Source: Pseudomonas viridiflava (GTDB lineage: Bacteria; Pseudomonadota; Gammaproteobacteria; Pseudomonadales; Pseudomonadaceae). From it: 64,000 bases of DNA. The notes under the pieces were generated by a model. The model ran no database searches and had not been told where the DNA came from. It saw only the letters and a program-made list of their open reading frames with translations. This document shows positions 27,656-37,215 of the stretch, piece after piece; positions within the stretch are counted from its first letter, which is position 1; each line of letters starts with the position of its first letter. The position numbers and the translations under genes were made by a program. The stretch spans positions 141,161-205,160 of the forward strand of contig NZ_UPSE01000154.1 in NCBI RefSeq assembly GCF_900573885.1, written 5' to 3'.

Positions 27656-28150
27656 ATGACCCTGTTGAAGTCTGTTTTTCTGAGCGCGCTGCTGAGCGTT
27701 TGCTGTTCTGCCATGGCCCACGAGTACGAAGCGGGCGAGTTGCATATCGAACACCCATGGTCGCGGGAAATGCCACCGGGCGCCCCCACCGCGGCTGCCT
27801 ATTTCATCGTGCACAACAAAGGCGCCAGCGCCGATCGCCTGGTGTCGGTGGCAACGCCAGCGGCCGGCAAGGCGGAAATGCACGAGCACATCGACCAGAA
27901 CGGGTTGATGAAAATGCAGCAGGTGCAATTCGTGACCGTGCCGGCTGGCGGCGAAGCGACCTTCGCGCCCATGGCCTACCACGTGATGTTGTTCAACCTG
28001 AAGCAGCCGCTCAAAGACGGTGAACGCTTTCCCCTGACCCTGACGTTTGAAAAAGCGGGCGAGGTGGCCGTGCAAGTGGCCGTGCAAAAAGATGCACCGC
28101 CGGCACAGCACGACATGTCCAAGCACGACATGCCTGAGCACAGCAACTAA
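27656..28150 (+). CDS. periplasmic copper chaperone PCu(A)C
   Basis: A 164-residue periplasmic protein. Signal peptide MTLLKSVFLSALLSVCCSAMA is followed by HEYEAGELHIEHPWSREMPPG. The copper site pattern H-x(n)-M-x-x-H-x-M is visible as KAEMHEHIDQNGLMKMQQV (M/H around residues 78-92). The C-terminal tail is His/Met-rich (QHDMSKHDMPEHSN), an extra metal-binding extension. Family members pass Cu(I) to cytochrome oxidase assembly or into copper uptake. ATG 27656 is chosen because it opens the signal peptide and follows TTGGAGAA. Its neighbours DUF2946 and PepSY fit a copper acquisition unit. Confidence 0.88.
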   Translation: MTLLKSVFLSALLSVCCSAMAHEYEAGELHIEHPWSREMPPGAPTAAAYFIVHNKGASADRLVSVATPAAGKAEMHEHIDQNGLMKMQQVQFVTVPAGGEATFAPMAYHVMLFNLKQPLKDGERFPLTLTFEKAGEVAVQVAVQKDAPPAQHDMSKHDMPEHSN

Positions 28151-28169
28151 CACGCCGGGGGGGAAACGT

Positions 28170-29555
28170 ATGAGCAAGGCGCCTGTATCGTTCTATAACC
28201 AGGCCTGGCGATGGCATTTCTACGCCGGTCTGTTTGTCATTCCGTTTATGGTGATGTTGTCGCTGACGGGCATCATTTACCTGTTCAAACCGCAGCTCGA
28301 CAACCTGATGTACGCCGACCTGCTGCAAGTCAGCCCGGTCGGTCAGCGCTTGAGCGCCGAAGCGCAGTTGGCGCGGGTGCAGGCGGAGTATCCCGAAGCC
28401 GCCGTGAGCCAATACCTGCCGCCCGTGGACGAGCGCCACAGCGCGCAGTTCGTGGTGACCGAGGCGGGGCGCAAGCTCAACCTGTTTGTCGACCCGTACA
28501 GCGGCACGGTTCTGGGCAGCCAGGACGCGCAGAACAACCTGCAAGCCATCGCCCGCGCGCTGCACGGCGAGCTGATGATCGGCACGGTCGGCGACCGGCT
28601 GGTGGAATTGGCAGCGGGGTGGGGCGTGGTGCTGGTGGTGTCGGGCCTGTACCTGTGGTGGCCGCGGGGTCGCTGGGGCGCCGGGGTGTTGTGGCCGCGC
28701 ATGGCGGCGCGGGGACGCTTGTTCTGGCGCGACGTGCACGCGGTAACGGGCTTCTGGGGCTCGCTGCTGTTGCTGTTCATGCTGCTCACCGGCATGACCT
28801 GGACCGGCTTTTGGGGCAAGAGCTTCGCTGACGTGTGGAACCAGTTTCCTGCCGCCATGTGGAACGACGTGCCCAAATCCGGCGCCGAAGCCCGCAGCCT
28901 CAATACCCGTGATTCGCAGACCGTGCCCTGGGCCGTGGAGAACACGCCGCTGCCAGCCTCCAAGCCGCCGGCCAATGACCCTCACGCCGCACACAACGGC
29001 CACCACATGGCGGACATGGCGCCCGTCGCCAGTGGCCAGATTCCGTTGCAACAGGTGGTCGATATCGCCCAAGCCAACGGCGTGACACCGGGCTACAGCA
29101 TCACCCTGCCGCAGGGCGCAGAGGGCGTTTACACCATCGCCATCTTCGCCGACGACCCACGCAACGACGCCACCCTGCATGTCGACCAGTACAGCGGCCA
29201 GGTGCTCGCCGACGTGCGCTGGCAGCACTACAACCTGGTGGCAAAAAGCGTGGAAACCGGCGTGATGCTGCACGAAGGCAAACTGTTTGGCCTGGCCAAT
29301 CAGCTGTTCATGTTTGCCGTGTGCTTGCTGATAGTGCTCAGCTCGGTGAGCGGTCTGGTGATCTGGTGGAAGCGTCGGCCGCAAGGCCAGCTTGGGGTTC
29401 CGCCGCTGCGCCATGACCTGCCGCTGTGGAAAACGGCAGTGGTGATCATCATCGCGCTGGGCGTGGCGTTTCCGCTGGTGGGGATGTCGCTGGTGGTGAT
29501 TGGGGTGCTGGACTGGTTGGTGGTTTCGCGGGTGAAACGAATGGAGACGGCGTAG
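28170..29555 (+). CDS. PepSY-associated TM protein (copper/iron-reductase-like)
   Basis: A 461-residue inner-membrane protein. ATG 28170 follows a G-rich Shine-Dalgarno, 20 bases after the chaperone gene. TM1 is about residues 14-38 (WHFYAGLFVIPFMVMLSLTG, with the haem-candidate H in WHFYAG). A PepSY domain follows (about 60-125), then helices with conserved histidines (ARALHGELMIG; FWRDVHAVTGFWGSLLLLFML). The periplasmic loop carries ANDPHAAHNGHHMADM, a His/Met-rich copper-binding stretch not general to the family. The last two helices are at 405-460. Family relatives are proposed flavin/haem reductases or siderophore-iron reductases; the loop and the chaperone next door point to copper. Confidence 0.82.
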   Translation: MSKAPVSFYNQAWRWHFYAGLFVIPFMVMLSLTGIIYLFKPQLDNLMYADLLQVSPVGQRLSAEAQLARVQAEYPEAAVSQYLPPVDERHSAQFVVTEAGRKLNLFVDPYSGTVLGSQDAQNNLQAIARALHGELMIGTVGDRLVELAAGWGVVLVVSGLYLWWPRGRWGAGVLWPRMAARGRLFWRDVHAVTGFWGSLLLLFMLLTGMTWTGFWGKSFADVWNQFPAAMWNDVPKSGAEARSLNTRDSQTVPWAVENTPLPASKPPANDPHAAHNGHHMADMAPVASGQIPLQQVVDIAQANGVTPGYSITLPQGAEGVYTIAIFADDPRNDATLHVDQYSGQVLADVRWQHYNLVAKSVETGVMLHEGKLFGLANQLFMFAVCLLIVLSSVSGLVIWWKRRPQGQLGVPPLRHDLPLWKTAVVIIIALGVAFPLVGMSLVVIGVLDWLVVSRVKRMETA

Positions 29556-29562
29556 GCCGCCT

Positions 29563-29671
29563 GCCCTCTCCCCCAGCCCCTCTCCCGCGCGCGGGCGAGG
29601 GGAGCCGATCGGCGCAGCGCTTTGGCTTTTCGTCCCCTCTCCCTGAGGGAGAGGGCTAGGGAGAGGGGGAG
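29563..29671. repeat. two palindromic CCCCTCTCCC-type repeats
   Basis: Two modules separate the convergent ends of the PepSY gene and the adenine deaminase gene: about 29563-29603 (CCCCTCTCCCGC facing GCGGGCGAGGGG) and about 29634-29670 (CCCCTCTCCCTGAGGGAGAG plus GGGGAG tail). They may act as a bidirectional transcription block; no T-run is seen. Confidence 0.8.
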
Positions 29672-29693
29672 GCTCCCCCGCCGATCTACAGGC

Positions 29694-30677
<984 letters not shown>

Positions 30678-30782
30678 CTAGTTTAGCTGACCGTGAAGAC
30701 AGAATCTCCCATGCGATTCTCTCTGAACGGATGGGCGCCCGGACTGCCGAAACATTTTGTTGCCACGGAGCGCCGACACGCC

Positions 30783-31865
30783 ATGCTCGCCCATCTCAAA
30801 AACGAAAAGATGCTGCTGATCGCCATTCTGGCGGTGGTCATCGCCTATCCGCTCGAACACCTGCTGCTGCATTCGGGGCAAGCCGTCGCGCTGCTCAGCG
30901 CGCTGGTGCTGGTCGGCGCGATCATCTGCGCCTCGATGCGCGTGGCGCACCATGCCGAACTGCTGGCGCATCGGGTTGGCGACCCCTACGGCACCATGAT
31001 TCTCACGTCCGCCGCCGTGCTGGTGGAAGTGGTGGTGCTGGGCATCATGATGAGTAACGAAGCGTCGCCGACGTTGGTGCGTGACACCATCTACTCCGCG
31101 GTGATGCTCGACATCAACGGCATCCTCGGCCTCGCTGCCCTCATGGGCGGCCTCAAACACGGCGAGCAGCCCTATAACGACGATTCGGCCCGCAGCTACA
31201 GCGTGATGATTCTCACGGCCATGGGCATTTCCATGGTGGTGCCGGAGTTCGTACCGGAGCAGTCGTGGAAAGCCTATTCGGCGTTCACCATCGTCATGAT
31301 GGTCATGCTCTACGGTCTGTTCCTGCGCATGCAGGTCGGCCCGCACAGTTATTTCTTCAGCTACAGCTACCCGGAAAAACGCCGCGCCAACGCCCAGGAA
31401 GAGGAACGCGAGAGCAAGTCGCTGTCCATCGGTTTGCTGATCGCCGGCGTGGTGGTGATTGGTGCGTTGGCGGAAGTGATGTCGAAAACCCTCGACCTCG
31501 GCCTCAAGGGCACGGGCGCGCCCCCGGTGCTGGCCGCGTTGCTGGTGGCCGGCATTTCCGCCGCCCCGGAAATTCTCACCGCCTTGCGTGCGGCCATGGC
31601 CAACCGGATGCAGTCGGTGGTGAACATCGCACTCGGTGCTTCGCTGTCGACGGTAATTCTCACGGTGCCGGTGATGGAAGGCATCGCGCTGTACACCGGT
31701 CAGCCGTTCATTATGGCCATGACGCCGGTGCAGACGATGATGGTGTTTATCACCTTGGTCGTGGCAGCCATCAACCTCAACGACGGCGAGACCAATGCCA
31801 TTGAAGGCATGACCCACTTCGCGTTGTTTGCGACGTTTTTGATGCTGACGTTTATCGGCCTGTAA
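30783..31865 (+). CDS. CaCA-family calcium/cation:proton antiporter (ChaA-like)
   Basis: About 360 residues, with ten or eleven hydrophobic helices. Two inverted alpha repeats carry the acidic exchange residues: LTSAAVLVEVVVLGIMMSNE in the first half and AGISAAPEILTALRAAM in the second. A charged cytoplasmic loop (PEKRRANAQEEERESKS) separates the halves. It should exchange Ca2+ or Na+/K+ for protons across the inner membrane. The start is uncertain: ATG 30783 (MLAHLKNEKMLL) fits family N-termini, while in-frame ATGs at 30711 and 30693 would add up to 30 residues. Divergent from adenine deaminase. Confidence 0.85.
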   Translation: MLAHLKNEKMLLIAILAVVIAYPLEHLLLHSGQAVALLSALVLVGAIICASMRVAHHAELLAHRVGDPYGTMILTSAAVLVEVVVLGIMMSNEASPTLVRDTIYSAVMLDINGILGLAALMGGLKHGEQPYNDDSARSYSVMILTAMGISMVVPEFVPEQSWKAYSAFTIVMMVMLYGLFLRMQVGPHSYFFSYSYPEKRRANAQEEERESKSLSIGLLIAGVVVIGALAEVMSKTLDLGLKGTGAPPVLAALLVAGISAAPEILTALRAAMANRMQSVVNIALGASLSTVILTVPVMEGIALYTGQPFIMAMTPVQTMMVFITLVVAAINLNDGETNAIEGMTHFALFATFLMLTFIGL

Positions 31866-31871
31866 ACCGCG

Positions 31872-31983
31872 CCCTCACCCCCAGCCCCTCTCCCGTGCCG
31901 GGCGAGGGGAGACAAACGCCGTCCGCCCCTCTAACGCGATTTGACCCCCTCTCCCGTTTACGGGAGAGGGTTGGGGTGAGGGC
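31872..31983. repeat. two palindromic CCCCTCTCCC-type repeats
   Basis: Modules at about 31875-31910 and 31945-31982, with stems CCCCTCTCCCG/CGGGCGAGGGG and CCCTCTCCCGTTTACGGGAG plus tail, lie between the convergent antiporter and SDR genes. Same family as at 14973 and 29563. Confidence 0.78.
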
Positions 31984-31988
31984 GGCTC

Positions 31989-32675
31989 TTACCAAGCAAT
32001 CGCTTCGCCCTGGTAATCAATAAACCGATGCCCACCCACGCCGGCCTGTTTGTTGATTTGCGCCACCATGCCTTTGCAACTGGTCTCGATATCCAGTGTT
32101 GCGCCTTCGCCGCCCATGTCGGTTTTCACCCAGCCTGGATGCATCGACAAGACGGTCAGCCCGTAGCCTTCCAGCTCACAGACAAAACTGTTGGTCATCG
32201 AATTCAGCGCCGCCTTGCTGGCCTTGTACAACGCCATGGTGTTGCCTTCGGGGATGGCCACGCTGCCGAGCACCGAGCTCATGAACACCAGCACACCGTC
32301 GGGCTTGTTGATCTGCCCCACCAGGCGTTGCGCCAGGCGAATAGGGGCGATGGCGTTGGTCATAAACAACTGGCCGATTTCCTCGACGGTCGCCTCTTCA
32401 ACGGACTGATGAGACGGACCGGAAACGCCGGCATTGATAAACACCAGATCGAACATCTGCCCCGCCACGCGCTGTTGGAAGGCGCTGACTTGCGCGCCGT
32501 CGTTCATCTCCAGTTGCTCGACCTTTACCCCGGCCAGCGCCTGCAATGCATCGACGCCATTCGGGCTGCGCACGGTGGCCGTGACCTGCCAGCCATCGGC
32601 GTGCAGCTGGCGCACCAAGCCCAGCCCAAGGCCGCGCGAGGCGCCGATGATCAGTGCGAATTTTGCTGAGGTCAT
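31989..32675 (-). CDS. short-chain dehydrogenase/reductase (C-factor-like SDR)
   Basis: A 228-residue SDR. The NAD(P)-binding motif GASRGLGLGLV is at residues 11-21, the substrate strand NAGVSGPSHQS follows, and the catalytic triad is in MSSVLGSVAIPEG (Ser) and YKASKAALN (YxxxK, about residues 147-151). ATG complementary to 32673-32675 is preceded by AGGAAT; the frame is open further upstream but has no start signal there. It resembles C-signal/carbonyl-reductase-like SDRs. Substrate unknown and no obvious tie to the purine genes around it. Confidence 0.85.
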   Translation of the reverse strand: MTSAKFALIIGASRGLGLGLVRQLHADGWQVTATVRSPNGVDALQALAGVKVEQLEMNDGAQVSAFQQRVAGQMFDLVFINAGVSGPSHQSVEEATVEEIGQLFMTNAIAPIRLAQRLVGQINKPDGVLVFMSSVLGSVAIPEGNTMALYKASKAALNSMTNSFVCELEGYGLTVLSMHPGWVKTDMGGEGATLDIETSCKGMVAQINKQAGVGGHRFIDYQGEAIAW

Positions 32676-32732
32676 GGCCGATTCCTGTTTCGAGAGAAAG
32701 AGCCACACAGCATAGCGGGGATCAGCGATCCC

Positions 32733-32757
32733 CTGTGGGAGCGGCTTTAGCCGCGAG
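32733..32757. repeat. single REP copy
   Basis: One unpaired CTGTGGGAGCGGCTTTAGCC core continuing CGCGA, between the SDR and oxygenase genes. Unlike most copies in the window it has no inverted partner within 100 bases. Confidence 0.8.
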
Positions 32758-32772
32758 TTTTTTGCTGCGCCG

Positions 32773-33741
32773 CTACAGCGCTTCCTGCTCGCGGATATAG
32801 GCGTACGTATCGGCAAACCGCGACATCAAGTACGCCGCACTGGTCACCGGCGGATACTTCGGCGGATGGTGCTCATCCGAGCAGCCGGGCAGGCAGCTGA
32901 TGACGGTGTCCGGGTGCGGCTCGGCAAAGAACGGCATGGAGTAGCGATCCACCCCCAGCGGGCTGATTACCCGGTGTGGCGTCGACTTGTACCGGTCGTT
33001 GCTCCAGCGCGCCATCATGTCGCCGAGGTTGACCACAAAGGTGCCGGCAATCGGCGGCGCGTCAATCCATTCGCCCTTCACGTTTTGCACCTGCAAGCCG
33101 CCGGCATCGTCCTGGTACAGCAAGGTGATGCAGCCGTAATCGGTGTGCGCGCCGGCGCCCTGTTGCTCGGCGCTGCTGGCAGTGTGGCGCGGCGGGTAGT
33201 GGATCATGCGCAGCACGCTGATGGGCTCGTTGAAGCGCACATCGAAGAAGTCTCGCTCGATATCCAGCGCAATGGTCATGGCCCGCAGCAGGGTTTTTGC
33301 CAGCTCCTGCATGTCGTCGTAATGCTGCTCCATCAGCGCTTCCCAACCGGCTTGCTGCGGGTGGCGATTCGGCCCGCGCAGCCGCTTGCCGGCCAGCACT
33401 TCCGGGTGGTCGGCGGGCATGTGAAAGCCCATGTCGAAGGTTTCTTTCAGGTCGCTGGGCTTGGTCGGGTCGAGCTGTTCGGTGGCGATGCCGCCGTAGC
33501 CGCGGTGGTGCTCGCTCTGGGTGATGTCGATGCGCAGCTTGTCGGCTTCGCTGCTGGCGAAAAAAGTTTTCGCCGCGTCGAGCAGATTATCGATGCGCTG
33601 CGCGCTGATCGGGTGGCCCTTGATATAGAAAAAGCCCCACTCGCGGCAGGCGGCGTCAATCTGGTGGGCAACGTTCAGCCAGCCGGCGTCGTCGTGTTGA
33701 TACAGCGGGGCGATGTCGATAATGGGAAGGGAATTGGGCAT
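32773..33741 (-). CDS. isopenicillin N synthase-like 2OG-Fe(II) dioxygenase (PA0147-like)
   Basis: A 322-residue non-haem iron oxygenase. The N-terminal DIOX_N region starts LPIIDIAPLYQHDDAGWLNV with REWGFFYIKGHPI near 35-47. The C-terminal jelly roll has the iron facial triad HTDYG (His-x-Asp, near residue 200) and the distal His in KSTPHRVISP, followed by RYSMPFF (2-oxoglutarate/substrate Arg). Such enzymes in bacteria include ethylene-forming enzyme and xanthine/uracil-type oxygenases, so the annotated name says little about its substrate. P. aeruginosa has a similar gene (PA0147) right by adenine deaminase, so a purine-related role is plausible but unproven. Confidence 0.85.
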   Translation of the reverse strand: MPNSLPIIDIAPLYQHDDAGWLNVAHQIDAACREWGFFYIKGHPISAQRIDNLLDAAKTFFASSEADKLRIDITQSEHHRGYGGIATEQLDPTKPSDLKETFDMGFHMPADHPEVLAGKRLRGPNRHPQQAGWEALMEQHYDDMQELAKTLLRAMTIALDIERDFFDVRFNEPISVLRMIHYPPRHTASSAEQQGAGAHTDYGCITLLYQDDAGGLQVQNVKGEWIDAPPIAGTFVVNLGDMMARWSNDRYKSTPHRVISPLGVDRYSMPFFAEPHPDTVISCLPGCSDEHHPPKYPPVTSAAYLMSRFADTYAYIREQEAL

Positions 33742-33833
33742 GTCGGCTCCAGGCTGCTCAGGTCTTCTCGTACCCGTAGCGAAGAGGCGGTTCTGCTGAG
33801 CAATTCAGCAGGGACGGCACAGAGAACAAAATG

Positions 33834-33861
33834 CAAAAAAGGGCACCCTGCAAGGTGCCCC
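33834..33861 (-). terminator. intrinsic terminator of the BMP binding-protein gene
   Basis: On the minus strand GGGGCACC, loop TTGCA, GGGTGCCC and six T residues stand 28 bases past the stop codon. It ends the binding-protein message before the 2OG oxygenase gene. Confidence 0.85.
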
Positions 33862-33889
33862 GGTTTTACGGAGTAACTGACTTCGGCGC

Positions 33890-34972
33890 TTACTTAGGCA
33901 GTTCGGCCTTAACGTTTTCGACGTAGTAGTTCATCGACGCCAGTTCGGCTTCGGTTGCTACGACGCCAGCCGGAATTTTAACCGCGCCGGTCTGGTCTTT
34001 GATCGGACCCGTGAACGGATGGAAAGCGCCCGACTTGATGTCGGCAATCATTTTCTCGGCTTCGGTTTTCACGTCGGCCGGCACGATATCGCTGATCGGC
34101 AATTGCACCGTGCCGTCATCCAGACCGCCCCAGAAATCCTGCGGTTTCCAAGTGCCGTCGAGCACCGCCTGGGTCGACTTGATGTAGTGCGGGCCCCAGT
34201 TGTTGACGATGGAAGTCAGCACCGCTTTTGGCCCGAAGTGCGCCATGTCCGAGGCGTAGCCCACCGAATACACGCCACGACGCTCCGCTGTCTGGATCGG
34301 CGCCGGGCTGTCGGTGTGCTGGAACACCACGTCCACGCCTTGGTCGATCAGCGCGTTGGCGGCGTCGGATTCCTTGCCCGGATCGAACCAGGAATTCACC
34401 CACACCACTTTCATTTCGGTGCCGGGGTTGTACTTGTCCAGGGCCAGCTGGATGGCGTTGATGTCGCGGATCACTTCCGGAATCGGGAACGAGGCGACGT
34501 AACCGACCTTTTTGGTCTTGGTCATTTTCGCCGCGAGGTAGCCGCCTACATAACGGCCTTCATATGTACGTGCCAGGTAGGTGCCCAGGTTTTTGTCCTG
34601 CTTGTAACCGGTGGCGTGCTCAAAGGTGACGCCGGGGAATTGCTTGGCGACTTTCAGCGTCGGGTTCATGTAGCCGAACGAGGTGGTGAAAATCAGCTTG
34701 TAGCCGCCCTTGGCCATGTTGCGGATAACGCGTTCGGCGTCGGCGCCTTCGGGCACGTTTTCCACATAGCTGGTATCGACTTTGTCGCCCAGCGCTTCGG
34801 CCATCGCTTTGCGGCCTTGCTCGTGCTGATAGGTCCAGCCGTGATCGCCCACCGGGCCGATATAAACAAACCCCACCTTCAGCGGATCAGCCGCCGAGGC
34901 GCCCAGCGTGGCGCTGAAACCGAGTGCGGCGATCAGGGTCCGCAGCAGGGGCTTTTTCAATGTGTTCTGCAT
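33890..34972 (-). CDS. BMP/PnrA-family nucleoside or purine-binding lipoprotein-like periplasmic protein
   Basis: A 360-residue binding protein. Signal peptide MQNTLKKPLLRTLIAALGFSATLGASA is cut before ADPLKVGFVYIGPVGDHGWTYQHE, the standard BMP/PnrA opening. VIFTTSFGYMNP-like and QHTDSPAPIQTAERRG blocks line the ligand cleft; W and D residues there bind nucleosides in PnrA relatives. There is no lipobox. ATG complementary to 34970-34972 begins the signal peptide. A RutR-like box lies 69 bases upstream. It should feed the ABC permeases and double ATPase at 37536-41300, as in the PA0136-PA0138 region of P. aeruginosa. Confidence 0.87.
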   Translation of the reverse strand: MQNTLKKPLLRTLIAALGFSATLGASAADPLKVGFVYIGPVGDHGWTYQHEQGRKAMAEALGDKVDTSYVENVPEGADAERVIRNMAKGGYKLIFTTSFGYMNPTLKVAKQFPGVTFEHATGYKQDKNLGTYLARTYEGRYVGGYLAAKMTKTKKVGYVASFPIPEVIRDINAIQLALDKYNPGTEMKVVWVNSWFDPGKESDAANALIDQGVDVVFQHTDSPAPIQTAERRGVYSVGYASDMAHFGPKAVLTSIVNNWGPHYIKSTQAVLDGTWKPQDFWGGLDDGTVQLPISDIVPADVKTEAEKMIADIKSGAFHPFTGPIKDQTGAVKIPAGVVATEAELASMNYYVENVKAELPK

Positions 34973-35040
34973 AGCGAATGGAGCTCCAGTGGTGTGTGTC
35001 GTTGTTCTTTTGAATTGCTGGCGATAGCGATTGCAAAAAA

Positions 35041-35056
35041 TTGACCAACTGGACAA
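35041..35056. promoter_or_regulatory. RutR-like operator before the BMP gene
   Basis: TTGACCAACTGGACAA differs from the E. coli RutR box TTGACCANNTGGTCAA at one defined base. It lies 69 bases upstream of the BMP gene start. The same word, inverted and with one change, occurs beside the TetR gene at 42928. Confidence 0.7.
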
Positions 35057-35170
35057 ATAACCGCTGCCGCCGCGTAGAAACGGGGCGGCAGCGGGTGCTC
35101 GGGTACAACAGAAGAACGCTGTTGGTGCGTTGCGCCGCGTAGGCGCTGTGATGTGGTGCAACGGCCGGGT

Positions 35171-36526
35171 TTACCCGGCGATCAACGCTTTCGCTGCCTG
35201 GCGGTGATCGGCGATCAGCTGGGCAACATCCAGGCCTTCAATCTGCCCGTCCACCACGCGCCACTTGCCGCCGATCATCATGCGGTCGGCCCGATCCGCT
35301 CCGCACAACAGCAACGCGGAAACCGGGTCGTGGCTGCCAGAGAAGCGCAGCTCGTCTTGCTTGAAGAACGCCAGGTCCGCCTGTTTGCCCACGGCCAGCT
35401 CGCCAATGTCCGTGCGACCCAGCAATTTCGCCGAGCCTTTGCTGGCCCAACCCAGCGCCAGTTCCGGGGTGATTTTCTCGGCGCCATAACGCAAGCGCTG
35501 GATGTACAGCGCCTGCCGCGCTTCGAGAATCATGTTCGAGCCATCGTTCGAGGCCGAGCCGTCCACGCCAATACCAATCGGCGCGCCGGCGGCTTCCAGG
35601 TCTACCGTCGGGCAAATGCCCGAGGCCAGGCGCATGTTCGAGCTTGGGCAATGGCAGATACCGGTGCCGGCCGCGCCGAGGCGGGCGATTTCGTCGGGGT
35701 TGAAGTGAATGCCATGGGCAAGCCAGGTGCGGGAACTGAGCCAGCCGACGCTGTCGAGATAATCCACAGTCCGCAGGCCGAACCGTTGCAGGCAGAAGTC
35801 TTCTTCATCCAGCGTTTCGGCCAGGTGCGTGTGCAAGCGCACGTCCAGCCGCTCAGCCAGTTCGGCGCTCTGGCGCATGATGTCCTGAGTGACCGAAAAC
35901 GGTGAGCAGGGCGCGAGGGCGATCTGAATGTGCGCGCCATCGCCACGCTCGTGGTACTGCTCGATCAGGCGCTGGCTGTCGGCCAGAATCACCTCGCCTT
36001 GCTGCACCGTCTGTTGCGGCGGCAAGCCACCGTCGGCCTCGCCCAGGCTCATGGAACCGCGCGTAAGCATGGCGCGCATGCCCAGCTCGCGCACCACATC
36101 AACCTGCACATCAATGGCGTTTTCCAGGCCACCCGGGAACAGGTAATGGTGATCGGCCGCCGTGCTGCAACCGGACAGCAGCAACTCGGCCAGCGCCACC
36201 TTGGTCGCCAGCGCCAGCTTCTCGGGCGTCAACCGCGCCCACACCGGGTACAAGGTTTTCAGCCACGGAAACAGCGGCTGATTAACCACCGGGCCCCAGG
36301 CACGGGTGAGGGTTTGATAGAAGTGATGGTGGGTATTGACCAGGCCCGGCAGCAACACATGCTCGCGGGCATCAAAGCTGGAATCACACGGGCGGGAAGG
36401 AGATTGGCCAGCGCCGAGCACTTCAGCGATAACCCCGTTTTCCACCACCAGACCGCCAGCGGCGTCGAGTGAATTACCGGTGAAAACGGCGAGGGGATTT
36501 TTGATCCAGAGACGGGTAGCTGCCAT
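35171..36526 (-). CDS. 8-oxoguanine deaminase
   Basis: A 451-residue COG0402 amidohydrolase. The metal-binding HxH is in GLVNTHHHFYQTL (H66-H68), with ADHHYLFPGG, HTHLAETLDEEDF (His and catalytic Glu), WLAHGIHF and GVDGSASNDGSNM (Asp). It is very like P. aeruginosa Pa0142, identified experimentally as a deaminase converting 8-oxoguanine to urate. It would detoxify or use oxidised guanine taken up from the medium or released from damaged nucleotides. The gene ends 198 bases upstream of the BMP gene start and is transcribed in the same direction. A second, more distant family member lies at 47194. Confidence 0.9.
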   Translation of the reverse strand: MAATRLWIKNPLAVFTGNSLDAAGGLVVENGVIAEVLGAGQSPSRPCDSSFDAREHVLLPGLVNTHHHFYQTLTRAWGPVVNQPLFPWLKTLYPVWARLTPEKLALATKVALAELLLSGCSTAADHHYLFPGGLENAIDVQVDVVRELGMRAMLTRGSMSLGEADGGLPPQQTVQQGEVILADSQRLIEQYHERGDGAHIQIALAPCSPFSVTQDIMRQSAELAERLDVRLHTHLAETLDEEDFCLQRFGLRTVDYLDSVGWLSSRTWLAHGIHFNPDEIARLGAAGTGICHCPSSNMRLASGICPTVDLEAAGAPIGIGVDGSASNDGSNMILEARQALYIQRLRYGAEKITPELALGWASKGSAKLLGRTDIGELAVGKQADLAFFKQDELRFSGSHDPVSALLLCGADRADRMMIGGKWRVVDGQIEGLDVAQLIADHRQAAKALIAG

Positions 36527-36701
36527 GTGAGCAGGCTCCTTGAGGTTGATTTCAGGTAGCCAGCTCAGTGTTGCCCTGTCTGCTGATCCAGGTAGCCGTA
36601 AGGCGTGGGGGCGACAATACCTAACTGGATGGTCAGGATCAACTGCCGACGCCTGACGGTTACCATCGTTGTTAACACCGAAGCTGCAAGCAACCGAGAT
36701 C

Positions 36702-36726
36702 CTGTAGGAGAGGCTTCAGCCTCGAT
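36702..36726. repeat. single REP-like hairpin upstream of the RAYT gene
   Basis: CTGTAGGAGAGGCTTCAGCC followed by TCGAT has the REP layout (GAGGCTTCAGCCTC hairpin) but a different core from the copies downstream of the transposase. Its 5' end includes GTAG. The rest of the 239-base gap shows no further feature. Confidence 0.6.
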
Positions 36727-36765
36727 AGCGATCTCAAATCCACCCCCTCACCGAAAGGCAACGGA

Positions 36766-37215
36766 ATGCCGAAATCCTCACACCTTAGAACCGGCAGATA
36801 CTCCGAAGGAGGCCGGATTTACTTCGTTACCACTGCCGTGCGGGGCCGCAAGCCGGTGTTCACCGACTTCCACCTCGGGCGCCTCTTGGTGGCCGAATTG
36901 CGCAGCGCACATGAAGACGGTCTGGCTGAATCTCTGGCGTGGGTCATCATGCCCGACCATTTCCATTGGCTGGTATCGCTAAGCCGAGGCTCTCTGGCGA
37001 CGTTAATTCAGCGTGTGAAAGGTCGGAGCGCGCTGCGGATAAATAAGAAATCGGGAGGCATTGGTTCGTTTTGGCAGAACGGATATCACGAGCACGCGTT
37101 GCGATTTGACGACGATCTTCCCGCATTCGCTCGTTACGTGGTTGCGAACCCGTTGCGCGCTGGTCTAGTCGAACGCATCGGTGACTACCCGCTGTGGGAC
37201 GCGGTTTGGCTGTAG
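36766..37215 (+). mobile_element. REP-associated tyrosine transposase (RAYT)
   Basis: A 149-residue Y1 transposase-like protein of the IS200/IS605-related RAYT group. The HUH motif is HFH at residues 65-67 (IMPDHFHWLVSL), and the candidate catalytic tyrosine is Y107 (FWQNGYHEHALR). The N-terminus LRTGRYSEGGRIYFVTTAV and C-terminus YVVANPLRAGLVERIGDYPLW are family hallmarks. RAYTs are single-copy domesticated enzymes that cut single-stranded REP DNA and are thought to spread REPs. This gene is followed immediately by three REP pairs, and its stop codon is part of a GTAG tetranucleotide preceding the first REP, like the guide sequence recognised by E. coli RAYT. All key residues are intact. Confidence 0.92.
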
